DNA of 64,000 nucleotides, from positions 51,102,914-51,166,913 of the forward strand of contig NC_016132.3 of assembly GCF_000005505.3 (NCBI RefSeq), written 5' to 3'. This stretch comes from Brachypodium distachyon. Its lineage: Eukaryota > Streptophyta > Magnoliopsida > Poales > Poaceae. Position numbers and translations under genes: made by a program. Below the pieces are notes generated by a model. That model did not search any database. It was not told the origin of the DNA and saw only the letters and a list, made by a program, of their open reading frames with translations. Below are positions 1 to 12,722 of this stretch, one piece after another; the stretch's first letter is position 1; each line of letters opens with the position of its first letter.

Positions 1-3000
1 GATGAATCAGTCCCAGGTTGATTTTCAGTATGTACCATGTCTGTACTGGAATCATTAGACTGGAATTCACAGGGAATTCTGCACAGGGAGGATTCAAGGG
101 TGCCTCGGGAGAATAATGAAGTTGAATTTAGTCGCACTCTGCAATTAGAGACTGGACACATGCTGTCGTCACCAGTAAGTTGCTCCAATATGCATTGGTT
201 GCAAAAAACATGACCGCATATAGTAACGACAGCATCTTCTGGTGCATCCTGTGCAATTTAAGTTGTCAAGAATTAGAAGTGAACTGAGGCAGAATAGCAG
301 GCATGCACCAAACTGGGGTCGAGAAAACTGGGAAACCAAGTTTTGTTTCCTTTCTAGAAAAGAAAAATCATAGCTTTGTCCAAGCCAACGAGCAAAAAAT
401 GTAAGTAGTGACAGGTATGTATGCAACCTTAGTGCTCAGGTCTACGCTGACACAATTTTCAGAAATTGCGCTACTTTTGTTATGCCCCTTCCACATGTCA
501 GGGAAAGCAAAGCTCGTGAGTAATACCCCATCAACGCACTAACAATTCTTGTTGCTGCGTTTTGAGTATGTGATAGCTAGATTGCTGTAATTCTATATGC
601 TCATGATACCAAAGAGCAGTCTGTTCAATTGCCCGTAAGAAACTCAAAAACTCCATCAAGTATGTAGCATTACTAGCCAAAATTATTCAAATAAACCATG
701 ACAGATCACACTCCGGAGCATGATAGCATAATATCAGAATCAAAAAACATGATGCAGATACGAAGAGTAAGCGCATGTTTGGTTTCCCTCCACACCGTGC
801 CACAATTTCGGGCGACTCATTAATCACTGAATGGAAATTGAAATGCTGCAAAAGTTGGCTAGAAAGTGAGTCTGACATGTGGGGTCAGGGGCTAAGGAAG
901 TGTGGCACGCCACAATTGAGGTTGCAACCAAAAACCTTGCTAACTTGTTTGCCTAAGGTTTGGCAAAGTTACAAATCCAGATGCAAGTAGAAAAGAGGAA
1001 AAATCACTTACATTGCAGAGAGCGCAAATTGCAGAACAAGTTTGCAAACAAACCAGCAATTCTTGTTGCCTTTCCATCGGAAGTTTCTTCGCTATCTCCA
1101 ATGAAGACGCCCAGCTAGACTCATGGCCTTTAACTAGGTAAGGGTGGTCGCATGCCTGCCTGAGCCGTAAAAGCATCAGCAGGATGTTCACGTAGTTTTG
1201 CTTAACAGTACCAGCAGCTGCATAGACCTGCAGATAGATTGTTTGCTGAGGCCAGTGAGCATCGGAAAATATATATAGCCTCCTTGAAGCTTATGAATGA
1301 AATTACAAACAAGCACCAATATGAACTTGTGAAAGAAATGATTGGTCTAACATGTTTGCATATCATAAATGTTATCTCACTAATATTGTTTATCTCACTA
1401 ATATTAAGTTATAACCAGGGTGGCTGGCCAGTATAAGCCCAACCTCTAGTCAAATAGATACTCCTGAATGAGATGTTCTATCCATGAAGTACAATATGCC
1501 TATATCTTGTGAATAAATAGCAAAAATCCAACGATCAAAGTATTAATAGTAGTGTATCAGGAAGAAGATGATTATTCAACACAGTACCTTGAACTGTTCT
1601 CGTGATTCAGCTTCTAGAGCGTTATAAAATGCACGCTCCTCACCAGTGAAGTTCACAGTCTTGAGAGAAATTGTCTTCGGAGGTAGCGAAATGATTGGTT
1701 TTCCATCCAGCATTGTCGCTACAATACAGTAGGTCATAACTATGAGATGCAATAGCATAACATAAAGAACATTCCAGCTTCCAACACCAGCTACAAAGTG
1801 TAACGACAGGGGAAGTGAAGTGCAACAGGGTGGAGAAAAGATAACCACAAATAAACTACGTTGCTGCAGAGAAAATTGCCAATGAATTCCAGGGTGCCAG
1901 ATCATAACAACACCGATCAAATTAAAAGCCCGGAGGTACCAATAACATCACACAGTGACGAATATTTCAGAAGTGGTTGGGTATTTGACTAGTCACCATT
2001 TTTCTTTTAGCGAACTAGTCGCCCATTCCTTGTGTAAGGCCTAGAAGACCCATTTCAGAACACCAGAAGTAGCAGTGGCCCAATTCTCTTCTCCCTCACA
2101 GCCCCCCTACCTAGCATAGTTCGCAGCTTGAGCTGCTGTACCAGTTTGTGGCCACAAAATAACCTATTTGATATCAGCTATTTCTTTTTCTTTTCTGGTT
2201 GTTAGGAGATTGGCGACTTGAGCTCCAAGCTGCAGCAATCTCAAACCGAGATCTAGATTGATCAATTGGGATCAGGATTTGATGGCAGTCCCACCAAATC
2301 AGGTAGTTATGCAATAGCCAAAAGAAGATTTGGATCATACTCCCTCCGTTTCTAAATACTTGTCACTGTTTTAGTGCAAGTTTGTACTAAAATAGCGACA
2401 ATTATTTAGGAACGGAGGGAGTACTAGTTATGCTTATTATGCTAAATGACAATTTGATGGCATTCCCTTTTATAGGATCCACCAAAATATTTACATCACT
2501 GCTCTGAAGAGACTGGGCATTCAAACTCTTCAACATGTTATCTTTAGCTTAACCTATCATTGATTTTGAACTATATTTGATACTCCCTCCAGCCGGAATT
2601 ACTTGTCGGAATATTACATGTATCTAGACGCTTTTTACACATAGATACATCCGTATTTGAGCAAATTTGAGACAAGTAATACCGGTCGGAGGGAGTACAA
2701 CAATTATTTCCACAAATTCTAAGCAATAGTTGTCTGCAACTAAGATGTCAAATGCGATTGAAGTACAATCAATATGACATCTTATTTGCTGGGAGACAAC
2801 GATATATGACTTTTCTTATATATGAAATATGTACAGGCTGACAGATGGAAACCTCAAATGTTCACTGACCTTTAGTCCGACGTAGCATTACTGTCTTTAA
2901 AACAACTTGCAGCTTCTTGTAACCATTAATTGGATTTCTGCTGATTGGCATTTTTATCATGGTACAAAATTGCTTGTATTGACAATATGGTTCATATCTG

Positions 3001-6000
3001 AGAAATCTGAAATAGCTATAGAGATCATCAACAGCATTCTGTATTGGTGTCCCTGATAAACACCACCTTCTTTTGGCTCGCAAACCCCAGCATGCCCTAG
3101 CAACCTGAGTTCGGTAATTTTTAATACTTTGTGCTTCATCAAGAATAACCCTGAACCATGCAACTTTTGCAAGAGGTCTCTCCGGCAAGCTGATCTTCTC
3201 TTTTGTGCTAGCCTTTTTGTTTTTCTTAGAAGAGGAAGCCTTCCTCTTTTTGCTGCCTGAAACAGGGGCACCATACCTGTCTGGCTTATCTTCATCATCA
3301 CTATCAGGACTCGACTGTTTTGGTACCTCCATGCTTACTATTGAATATGTAGTTAGCACAACATCATATTTAGTAAGCTCATTAGGATCCTTCGTACGGT
3401 TGCTACCATGGTATATTAGGAAGGACAGATTAGCTTTACTGGTAACTTTGCTCCTCAGTTCTTCCGCCCACTGCCGTAGAACACTTGTTGGGCAAACGAC
3501 CAGAGTCCCAGCATTTGGCCTTGTCTTAATGCCTACAATATGATTTTCTGTCTTAACTGTAGTGCTCGTTACTTCAGAGCTACATGCATGTGTCCTCTTT
3601 TTTAAACAAAGTTCATCAGGGTCGTCATCATCATCGTCAAGAGTAACAGCTTCGCATGGCTCTTGCTTAATGCCAGATGATCCCCGTACTGGTGGTCTTT
3701 CTGCCAATATCAGAGATATAGTTGATACAGTCTTACCCAGGCCCTGAAAAACATTGAATGACCTCTATGAGACAATTGCCCACTTTGTGAACAAAAGAGG
3801 AGAAATTAACTAGTAAGTCTAGTATACCTGATCATCTGCAAGAATTCCACCGGAGCAGTGTGACCCACTTTTCTCCTTTTGCACCATCCACGACAAAGCA
3901 ATTTTCTGCCCAAAATAATAATAGCACCAATTACTTACAAGCAGATAACACTATTTTCAGGGAATTGTGGAACATTAACTGCGAGGTGTACCTGATGCCT
4001 CAATAAAGGAACTGCTAAAACCCCATCAGGTGGATTAGCCTCAGACTTCGGCTGAGAAATATCCTGGCAAACATCAAGTATGTTATGCATGCTGAAGAGG
4101 CAAACAGAGATAACTAGATACCAGAAGAAGAAGAAAAAGAAATTTAAAGTGATGCTACTTTCTCCCAGCCATCACATAAATCCAATGCTCCATTACTTGC
4201 TACCTCCGTTCCTAAATTCTTGTCGTCACATAAATATAAAGTGAACTAAACCACAACAAGACTTTAGGAACGGAGGGAGTAGTTTTTATGTCAATGAAGT
4301 CTAAGCAAATGCTCTCTAGAGTATGCTTTTAGAAATTTGGATACATAATCACCAGCAATGACCAGTACAAAGATGGCGTAGGCAGCTCAAGAACCACCTA
4401 ATCAGCATATAGAACTCCATGAAAATAAGTAACTACCCAACTTGAACAGGCAAGTAGCTGTGACAACACATTATCTGCTAATATCTAAATGTTGATACTC
4501 AGCACAATTAAATCTTGCATTTCATTGTGCCAAGTGTTGCATACGGAAAACTGTGTTGGGGATTTTGAGTAGCCATTTACATCAATCACGATTCAGAGAA
4601 TGATTTAATGATTTGTGGAAGCACGTAAGACAAAGTTAGTAATTTTGAAAAGGATGCAACAGAAGAGAGGGATATATGACCTGTAATGCCAGTCGTAGAG
4701 TCACTCTTTCATCATGTGGCTTGTACCCCCCAAACCGAGGAAGGATAGGATTTGCAGAAAATGTTTGTTGAAAGTTATGATTCAGTTTTCCCTGGAGTGG
4801 CAATTGATGACCAGTAGCAGGATTGCTGCCACGATTACATAAATCCAAATCACGATTGCCATTTATACCCAAGCAATTTCTTGACGAATTCCCCTGAATA
4901 AACGAGTTGCCGATTCCATGAATATCATAGTGTTCATGAAAAGATGGAGGCATTTGACCTGTCATGTTCTTATATGGGTGCTGGTGGCTGATAGGCAAGT
5001 TCAGAAACTGTTTTGGTGTGCGTCCTAAGTATTTATCAGCATCCTCTGTGGTAGAATTTCTGCTTGAGGGTACTGGAGAAGAGTCGGTGCTAGACTCACT
5101 CTTCAAACCAATATACTCAGATTGGTTCTTTTCGCAGGATAACGACTCTGGTGAAGACACATCAGACACATCCATGTAGAGATTATCTGATAAAGATGTA
5201 TCATCACAACATGGATCCGGAGAGCTCGTCTGCATCGAACTGCTTTCACATATGTTCTGCGGGAATTGTTCCATCTCATAGGTCTGATTGTTTTGTGGGA
5301 AATCATGCAGTGATATTTCAGCAGCCATATCAAGAGAACCATACTCTGGTTTAGGACATTCCATATACCCACCCTGCAGATAGACAGCAGATTGTTCCAT
5401 CTCGTAGGACTGATTGTTTTGTGGGAAATCATGCAGTGATTGTTCCCCCTGTACAGTTAGACAACTGCTGTTGCCATTTTTCATGCTTCCAGTCGCATCA
5501 CCAATGTTCTCAGTGTAAGAAATCTCAGGTATACCTGCATTATGGCCAAGAGAGAACATGGTCGTTGGTGTGAAATGATTCCCCTCCAGACCAGTATTGT
5601 CAAATATTGGACCAGTACCCTCGCTTTTAACTTCACTCAAACCAGATTGTTCTTGGAACTGATTACATGATGAATCTGCAGTAGATATCAAATGAATAAT
5701 GGTTTCTTTATGCTCAGATGATGCAATCTATATATTGCCAAAGAGAAATTGACATACATGTACTCATTTGTGGCCCCATGCCCTCTAGATGGTTCTCTAC
5801 TTTGACCTGTGCTTGGTCAAAGTACTGATCCTCTAATTTGACCTGTGTTTGGTCAAAGTGCATTTGCTCTCCAAGATATAAGCCTTTCGAAAGAACTTCG
5901 TGTGGAATCATGTTTGCTTCTTCAACAGCATCTATATGGTCTAATGCACCTCTTGGTACATGTTGACTGTCATGATTGTTGTTCCTGCAGTTTGCAGATA

Positions 6001-8440
6001 AATCTGCAAAAAGAAAACGGTCAAATAAATAGTACATCATAGAGATGGAGAAAAGATTGAGTCCACTTTGAAGTCATTTTTATGTTTCTCACCATTGCAA
6101 AGCAAACCATAAGGCATAGCCTCGGAATTATCAGAAGTTCCTTCTCCTTGTTCCATCATTGCTTCCATTTGGCACTGCGGAGGGATTACTTGCGAGTAGT
6201 TTGACCATAGCCCCTCATCGTTGAAAATATCTACTCATTCATAAAGAGATAGCTTGATAAAAGATTATGACAAGAAAAGCTAAGAGTCTTGTAATAACAT
6301 ACTATAAATGAGCAGCTCAGCATACCACCATGGCCTTCAAATCCAATTTCTGAACCTGTAGCATCCCCTTGCACCTCAAAGCAACCTTCATTGGCCTGTA
6401 TTGAATAACAACGATGCACATTTTAATCAGGGAATATGAGACAAAAGACAAAGGAAAAGCAAAATAATATCAACCTCCATAAGATTATCCCATGAGTAAC
6501 AGTAACATCCTATGCACAAAAACCAGTTACTGAACTGAACAAAACTTGGGCAGCTATGAACACATTCCCAGAAAGAAGGCCTGAGATAGCTTGCCCTGAA
6601 TATAGATGCACAATTTTGCCAACCATAAACCATGTATACAATGAACATGTTCCGATCAAAGGGAGACACGGATCCGTAAGTACTTGATCTTTCTGTTCTG
6701 GTCTCGGCCACATGATCCAATTATCAAGCAAAAAAGATATTGCAATACTGTGGATGAATCAGAAACCCTAGGATGCAACAGCTTAGTGTCCAATTTTGAA
6801 CCAAACATCATGCACTTGCATGTCAGAAATATACCCTAAAGGCAATCATGGATATGATTATTTTTCCTTAGGTGGCCCCTTACTTGTTTGTAGAACTCTT
6901 TGTTTGTCTTAGGTGGCACATTACTTGTTTGTAGAACTCTTTGTTTGTCTTGTCGTGATAATTCTAAACTGGTCCTTGATCGATAGAACATGTGAGAACA
7001 GATATGTGCAGACTAACATATGTATTGGCTGATTACCATGTTTCACATGTCATAGATAAAGGTACAAACCAATAATACGAAGACATGTTAGAGAAGTTGA
7101 CACTGCAAGAATGATGTTTTCTTCATTGTTCCGCAAGTGGGCATGGCTCTTGAGTCTACCATGTACAGAGCATGTTGTGGGGCATAGTCAAACAAGATTA
7201 GCTTGGCCCCTTCGAGCAACAGGAGGGAAGTCTCTATGCCTGTTAAGCGGTCAGACCCGAAAATGCATTGTTGTGCCAGTTCTGGTGAAAGAGTTAACAA
7301 CAAATGGGGATTCTGAGTCACGTGATCAAGAAAGTGTGGTGGAGCAATCCAAGCAAGGATGACACATACTCATGTTGGGTTTGACAAATATCATGAGGCA
7401 AAAGGAAATGCATAGGATTGAACATTGTATCGGTCATCCCATTTGACCTTTATGAATATACTTTGGAGAGCTGGCAAACCCTGCTAGGAACCATTATCAA
7501 CTAGTGGTCGAGTGAGAATACTTGCACCATGTCTAAATGTACATGAACGATTAAGTAGTTGGAACCCAATTCAGAAAGAGATCAGAATTCTCATCATAAA
7601 CATTATGCTACTATCCAAGTTTTCGCCTCACCACAACCCATCAACTCAGCTGCCGCTAATACCATTAGCTTCCTAGAACCTGATCCCTCACCAGCCACTG
7701 CCGTCAGCTGTGGAGGACACAGTACCAACACAGGCCAGGCCAGTGATTCTACACTCTATCATTGGACCCAATGCTGCCGGAGCCTCCTCAAGCCAACCAT
7801 CTCCACTGACAGTGGCAGCATATAGGATCATTATAGCACACGAGATTGTTTTGAGTGTATGGGTTAAATTTCCAAAAATGGCTATCATTTGGCAACAATA
7901 TTTAACAAACACATATATGTGATGTTATAACTTAATTGCATCTCACACTCGAACTGAACTTTTAGCATCAACAAGCATGTGTCATCCACTTTGTACCCAA
8001 AAAAACAACAAAACTGCTGGCAAAAATGAAAAGTCTGCTTGTCTATGCTTGATCGCGTGGTTCGAAGACATCTGACTCAGAAAGGCACAGCATCTGAGAC
8101 CCCAAAACATCGTGAATTGCAGATACGACGGGGGGATATGCCAAAAGCTCAAACATGTCCGCTCCCGATGTAATCCAAAACCCTAGCCCACACGTAACCC
8201 CCACCCCGAGCAACCCTGCCTACCGAATTGGATCCTACTTGCGCAAAGCATACCGACAGAGGGCTGAAATTAGGGCAAGACCGAGCGGGAAAAGTCACGC
8301 ACCTCGGGCTCCTGGTCCTCCCCTTCCTCGGCCGGCGCGGGGTCGCTCTCGAGGAAGGCCATGAAGTCGCCGAGGGGCATGGACAGGTTGTCCTCGGGGC
8401 CGAAGCCGCCGTCGAAATCCATCGCCGGTTCCTCCGCCAT
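1..8440 (-). CDS. CHR28: SNF2/RAD5-type helicase-like transcription factor with RING finger (CHR27/CHR28 subfamily), 3' end outside window
   Basis: Exons in reading order (minus strand): 8440-8303, 6395-6326, 6230-6093, 6003-5764, 5675-4681, 4063-3992, 3905-3828, 3743-2870, 1718-1588, 1227-1012 and 248-1 (open at the edge). All junctions are GT-AG and phases agree, giving about 1066 visible residues. Residues 1-527 are a poorly conserved acidic N-terminus. The ATPase starts near 550: GGILADDQ|GLGKT (Walker A, split between exons 7 and 8), box II DEAQ near 779, then SGTPIQN. The conserved LRLRQACDHP segment precedes a RING finger (CALC near 980, CGHVFC near 995, a CPVSNC end), the RAD5/RAD16/HLTF arrangement of a helicase interrupted by an E3-type RING. 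The C-terminal helicase half is expected left of base 1. The family uses ATP to remodel chromatin in the nucleus; Arabidopsis relatives act in silencing. The start is one of two adjacent ATGs (8443 or 8440). Assignment to this subfamily is from remembered family features, not a search. Confidence 0.9.
2340..2421. mobile_element. Stowaway-type MITE in helicase gene intron
   Basis: An 82-bp near-palindrome begins CTCCCTCCGT and ends ACGGAGGGAG, with TA on both sides (2338-2339 and 2422-2423). These are the terminal repeats and target duplication of Tc1/Mariner-derived Stowaway elements in grasses. It lies in the intron between the exons ending at 2870 and starting at 1718. Confidence 0.9.
2583..2695. 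mobile_element. Stowaway-type MITE in helicase gene intron
   Basis: A 113-bp element runs from CTCCCTCC to GGAGGGAG with flanking TA. Its interior, including a CGCTTTTTACACATAG stretch, matches the element at 48207-48319 in opposite orientation, so both belong to one subfamily. It sits about 160 bp from the previous MITE in the same intron. Confidence 0.9.
4203..4279. mobile_element. Short Stowaway-type MITE in helicase gene intron
   Basis: A 77-bp inverted-repeat element whose right end is CGGAGGGAG and whose left end has lost its outermost bases (it begins CCTCCGTTCC after TA). TA flanks both sides. It lies in the intron between the exons 4681-5675 and 3992-4063. Confidence 0.8.
6868..6949. 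repeat. 41-bp tandem duplication in first intron of the helicase gene
   Basis: Two adjacent 41-bp copies, 6868-6908 and 6909-6949, start TTAGGTGG and differ at about three positions. They lie in the 1.9-kb first intron (6396-8302), where no other element was recognised. Confidence 0.85.
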
Positions 8441-9216
8441 CATCCGCCGACGCGCGATTCGATCATGCAATTCGCCGCGGAAGCCTCTGCTTTTTCTCCG
8501 CCGGGCAGGAAAAAAGAAAGCCCTCTCGTTTTTAATCGCTGGGGGGTCGGGCGGCTGCGGTGCGGCGGGCTAAGAAGATGCCATCCGCGTCGAAGAGCGG
8601 AGGAGAAAGAAGGCAAGGGGAAATTTTTTGTTCCGGGTTGGGGATTTTAAAAGCGAAAGAAAGGGTCGGCGTAGAGGGGGTTTGGGAATGCCGAATAGAA
8701 ACCGGAATCGGGTTTGTGGGGCCCGGCTCGGGGTCAGTAATTTCGTGGCATGTGCACCACGCGGCGGGGTCGCGGGACGGTTGGTTGGTTGGCCAGTCGT
8801 GGAGTCCTGGACTCGGGGGAGGTGGTGACCGGCTCGGGTTTGGGATTCCGGGGGCGGAGAGCACGAGAGCCGTGGATCGGCGGACCCCGTGCAGATGGCA
8901 CGGCTTTTTGCAGAAGAGCCCCGGGAGCCCGTGGATTTCTTTCTCCCTCCGAAGAAACGATGGCATTGGGGTTGCGCTGCGATTGTTGCCTCCTTGCCTC
9001 CTTGGGAAATGGAAAACAGCGGTACTCCTGCAGAAAACTCTTTCTATGCAACGACGATCGAGAGGATTACAATCTTGGAGTTATTTTCTCTGTGGATGAA
9101 TTTTGAAATCCCTCTTTTACAGCTTGTACAAGATTTTATCCTTGTACCGTTGTGATTTGTACAAGATTTTCTCTTTGGATGGATCATGTGTTGCATAGCC
9201 AATAGCCAATGTAGTA
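8441..9216 (-). promoter_or_regulatory. GC-rich 5' leader and promoter region of the helicase gene
   Basis: The sequence upstream of the helicase start codon is strongly GC- and CpG-rich from about 8150 to 8950, then becomes AT-rich. No convincing TATA box was seen near the start. Many overlapping open frames on both strands result from the base composition and do not look like genes. Confidence 0.5.
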
Positions 9217-9331
9217 CTCCCTCCGTCCCAAATTAAGTGTCGAAATATTACATGAATTTAGACGTTTTTTAGGTATGGCTACATTCATATTTGGAAAAAT
9301 TTGAATCACTTTTAGTATGCAACGGAGGGAG
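9217..9331. mobile_element. Stowaway-type MITE
   Basis: A 115-bp element begins CTCCCTCCGTCC and ends ACGGAGGGAG, flanked by TA (9215-9216 and 9332-9333). It lies about 0.8 kb upstream of the helicase start codon. Confidence 0.9.
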
Positions 9332-12300
9332 TATATGTTTGACCAGTGTGTTCAAATTGGTGTTGCACAATGAGTTTCGTCCCACGGCAAAAAATAATTT
9401 TGAGCGTCCACTCCATCTAACCTTTTGAATGCTCTTGTACCACATCAGGTGGGATGCATTTTTAGTAAAACCAGATGATGCCCCCAAGTTGCCGCAGAAT
9501 CGTGTTAATACAAATGCATAGATAAAAATTTAAAATTATTTAAAACTAATTGGAAAAAGAAAAGGTCTTCTTGTTTTACATTTTTACAAAAATGTGACAG
9601 AAGGATGTATAAAAAGAGAAAAAAATCCCAAAAAAAAGACATGATTGAATTCATGAGGCGGCATGTTTTGAATTGATAGATTAATGCAAATTTGTTGGTA
9701 AATACATGCATGACTTGATGAGGTGGCAAAGTTTGCATGACAATGTGGCGGGCCCGTTGGAGTGGCATGCTTGCATGTTAAGAGAAAATATGCAGTAGGA
9801 AAATGCGAATGAATACATGCATTTCTTGAGAGAAAAAAAAACATGCATAATTTAACGAGGACATGGTTTGCATGACATGCAGTGTAGTGGGCCATTCGAA
9901 ACTCAATTGTTCTTCTAACGACATGACTCTACCAAGGAGCTAGATTTTAAGTTTGATTTTGTTTATCATGTGAGTAGACAATGTAACAGGGCAGCCTATA
10001 GGCTGTAGATCAAATGAGCATGTGTCTGGCGTCATGTAGTGTAATGGATCCTAGTATCTTGTGCGGGACATTATTCCTAATGAACTCTATGTTCTCGATC
10101 AATGAAACGACAACCGTTATCCTTATCCATTACAGTATTCTCCCTGAAAATTGCTCATACAAATTACAATATGTTTAGAAAATAAAAGGACAAATTGTTA
10201 TCCCATGAGATTATCTTCGTGTCAGAATAAAGACCTATTTTTTTTGTTATAATGAATTGCATTCTTGGGGACCTGTGATGTCAAGCTAATCTGTGTTGGA
10301 GACTAGGAGTGTTGGACCACATATGAAGTCGAAACAATTAAGCGAAACTAGTGGTTTCCTATTCCATCACAGGCGGGGAGCGCAATGCTGTGGTCTGACG
10401 CTACCGATTCTAACTAGGGGAGCAGTTAGAAGGGGTTGCGGATTCGGCGGAAGTTGTTGGGTTTAATTGCTCTCCGATTCTACGTCGCTGCAGGTTGGTA
10501 GAGTACCACGGGATATCATCGGAGCCAAGTCCCCGCTCAAGCAAAGTCCAAAGACAAGGCATGCCATGTTCACGGTACTTTGCTCTTCACACTGCCAAAT
10601 TGCCGTACGCCGGTACTTCTGTGGTAACTCGTTACCGCATTGTCCTATCGTACTGTCTGATGTTCATTCAAGATGGAAATGCAGAGAACACGGCAGCTCT
10701 GCCACATTGGCGTGTTTACATTTCACTTCCGGTTTTCTTTCTTGGAGAGCCCGCAACCAGGACGCGACATTGGCGTGTGTATATGGTGCTTTTTTTGTTT
10801 ATCTGAAACCTGAGAAAGCAACAGATAATGCGTCGGTTTGTACCATTTTCCCCCTCTAGTCCATTTCCTCTGGAAGAGGGACGACCCATGACTACGCTGA
10901 CAAAGACACAAATGCTTGTTTGGGGGTTCACTGGCGCTGTAAAGAACTGGCAATATCATCGCCGGCAGCGGAGAAGCGCGCAAGCGGCCGAAACTGCTGC
11001 CCAAATTCCCAGACAGTTCGCGGCATCGAGGCTTCATTCGATGGACAAAGTCACAGAGCCGCGTCAACAGCAGGCACGCACCGACACGGCAACACATTAA
11101 CGCCGAGTAAAATCACGAGCGTTTTCTTTCTCCACGGCTGCAAGCAAAGCAAAGCATCTTCCAGACTTCAACACGCTCAGTGTAGAGTCAGGCCTCTCCC
11201 ACGCTAGCTCGGCACCCTAGGAGAAAACCCGACGTGACACCGTGGTTAATGCGAAAAACGTAGAAGCCGGTTCTTGTGTTGAAGACGGTCCTTGTCCCAT
11301 GCCCCAACGCACACATTAATTCAAATCGATCCCGTGCGGCCGGCGCGGCAATTTTTCTTTTTGCTCTGTTTCTCCCCCAATGCAACCAGCAACAGCTCGT
11401 CTCGCCCTCCTGGCCGCACCACGCCCTTTCCATCTCCGTCGGCGGCGCGGCGCATCTCCGTACTGCAGCCTTCCAATCTGCAGTTCCGTTGACGTCCCCG
11501 GTCCATCAACGCCGGTCCCCTAGCCATCTCAGCCGCGGCCAACAACTCCACCCCGGCCAAATTTCAATGGAAAGCAGTAGGGAGAAGAAGGCTCCAGGGC
11601 AGTACCGTTTGGTTTGGCTGATCCCAGTCGCTCCTCCGCCAACAAGGGTAGTACAATCCTCAGCGCTAGCACAATCCCATGATTTATGTGTTAATCACCA
11701 TGTTTGTGTGGTCAAGAAAATGCAGGCATGCAGCTCTAATCAGGGGGGAATCATGGAAAATATATTCCGTTTTGGCATTGCTTGTGTGTTCTAGAAGAAG
11801 CAGCTAATAACAAAAGAATGCAATCTGTCGGTTGGTTCTCTGAAATCGATTGTTGCTAGAAGATGTGCGCAGCAAATTGTTAATTTTGTTTGGTGGCTAG
11901 TACTTGTAGTACTGAATTTTTGGGTGAGTTGAGGTCGAGCGTGGTGTGGTTTTGGAGCAGGTTCAGCAGTCACAAGGTAGCTTGTTTCGTCAGTTCAAGT
12001 AGCATGACAATTTCTGCATTGCCCAAACTCAACTCAAAAGGGAATTCAGTTTTGCGTTCAATTCATAATTTCGGTTCAGTTTATAATTTCAGTTTACAGA
12101 TTTGTACTCCAAAATATATTTTGGTATATTTTTATGATAACTTATTACCACTATTTTTATGAGCGTCTTCAGATTTAAGTTCATGTACTGGTTTCATGTC
12201 ACAAATAGGCCACAATGTTGAGGTGCAAGTATTAATCTCAAATATAATTAATTGCAATCCCACAAGAAACAACCGACAACACTTTAAGAAACAATGCATT

Positions 12301-12722
12301 GGAGATATTATCTTTTAGCATTTATTGTGAGGCAAGTTTTTAGCATTTATTGTGAGGCAAGAGATGATGCATTGGAAGTGGCCTCTTCAGACCTAGACCT
12401 CGATTCGCAGATGCCAGTCATCATCTTTGTTTTCTTTCTCTATGCTGCACTTGTCTCGCTGCCGGCAACCGCCGGGCGCCGGCTAGTTAAATGTTGCCCG
12501 GGGAATCGTGAGATCGTGTCAGTTTTGCTGGAAATATCGTCAGTCTAGTGCAAACAAAACAAAGGACATGCTTACGGCTTACCCTTTTTTCTGAGAGAGA
12601 GAGAGATGAATGCTTACGGCTTACCGTGGCGATTCCCGAAGAATTCGTGATTTTTGTGTGTAAATTGTATGAGTCTAGGGGCCACATTGAGGGCCCGGCT
12701 GTATTTCAGCGTGGTGACCTAA
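9332..12722. other. Intergenic stretch without a recognisable gene
   Basis: About 3.4 kb. Between 9640 and 9900 three loosely similar segments contain GCATGA, a 'gaggtggc'-like block and CATGCA, suggesting an old tandem repeat. A 22-bp direct duplication occurs at about 12318-12361. Open frames around 10467-10859 and 11276-11794 have no recognisable domain and no splice partner was found. A GC-rich patch (11280-11570) could be a dead promoter or first exon, but I cannot support a gene. Confidence 0.5.

Noticed and set aside
11276..11794. 172-codon plus-strand frame
   Set aside because: Low-complexity translation, no domain, competing frames on both strands; possibly a dead promoter or first exon but not supportable.
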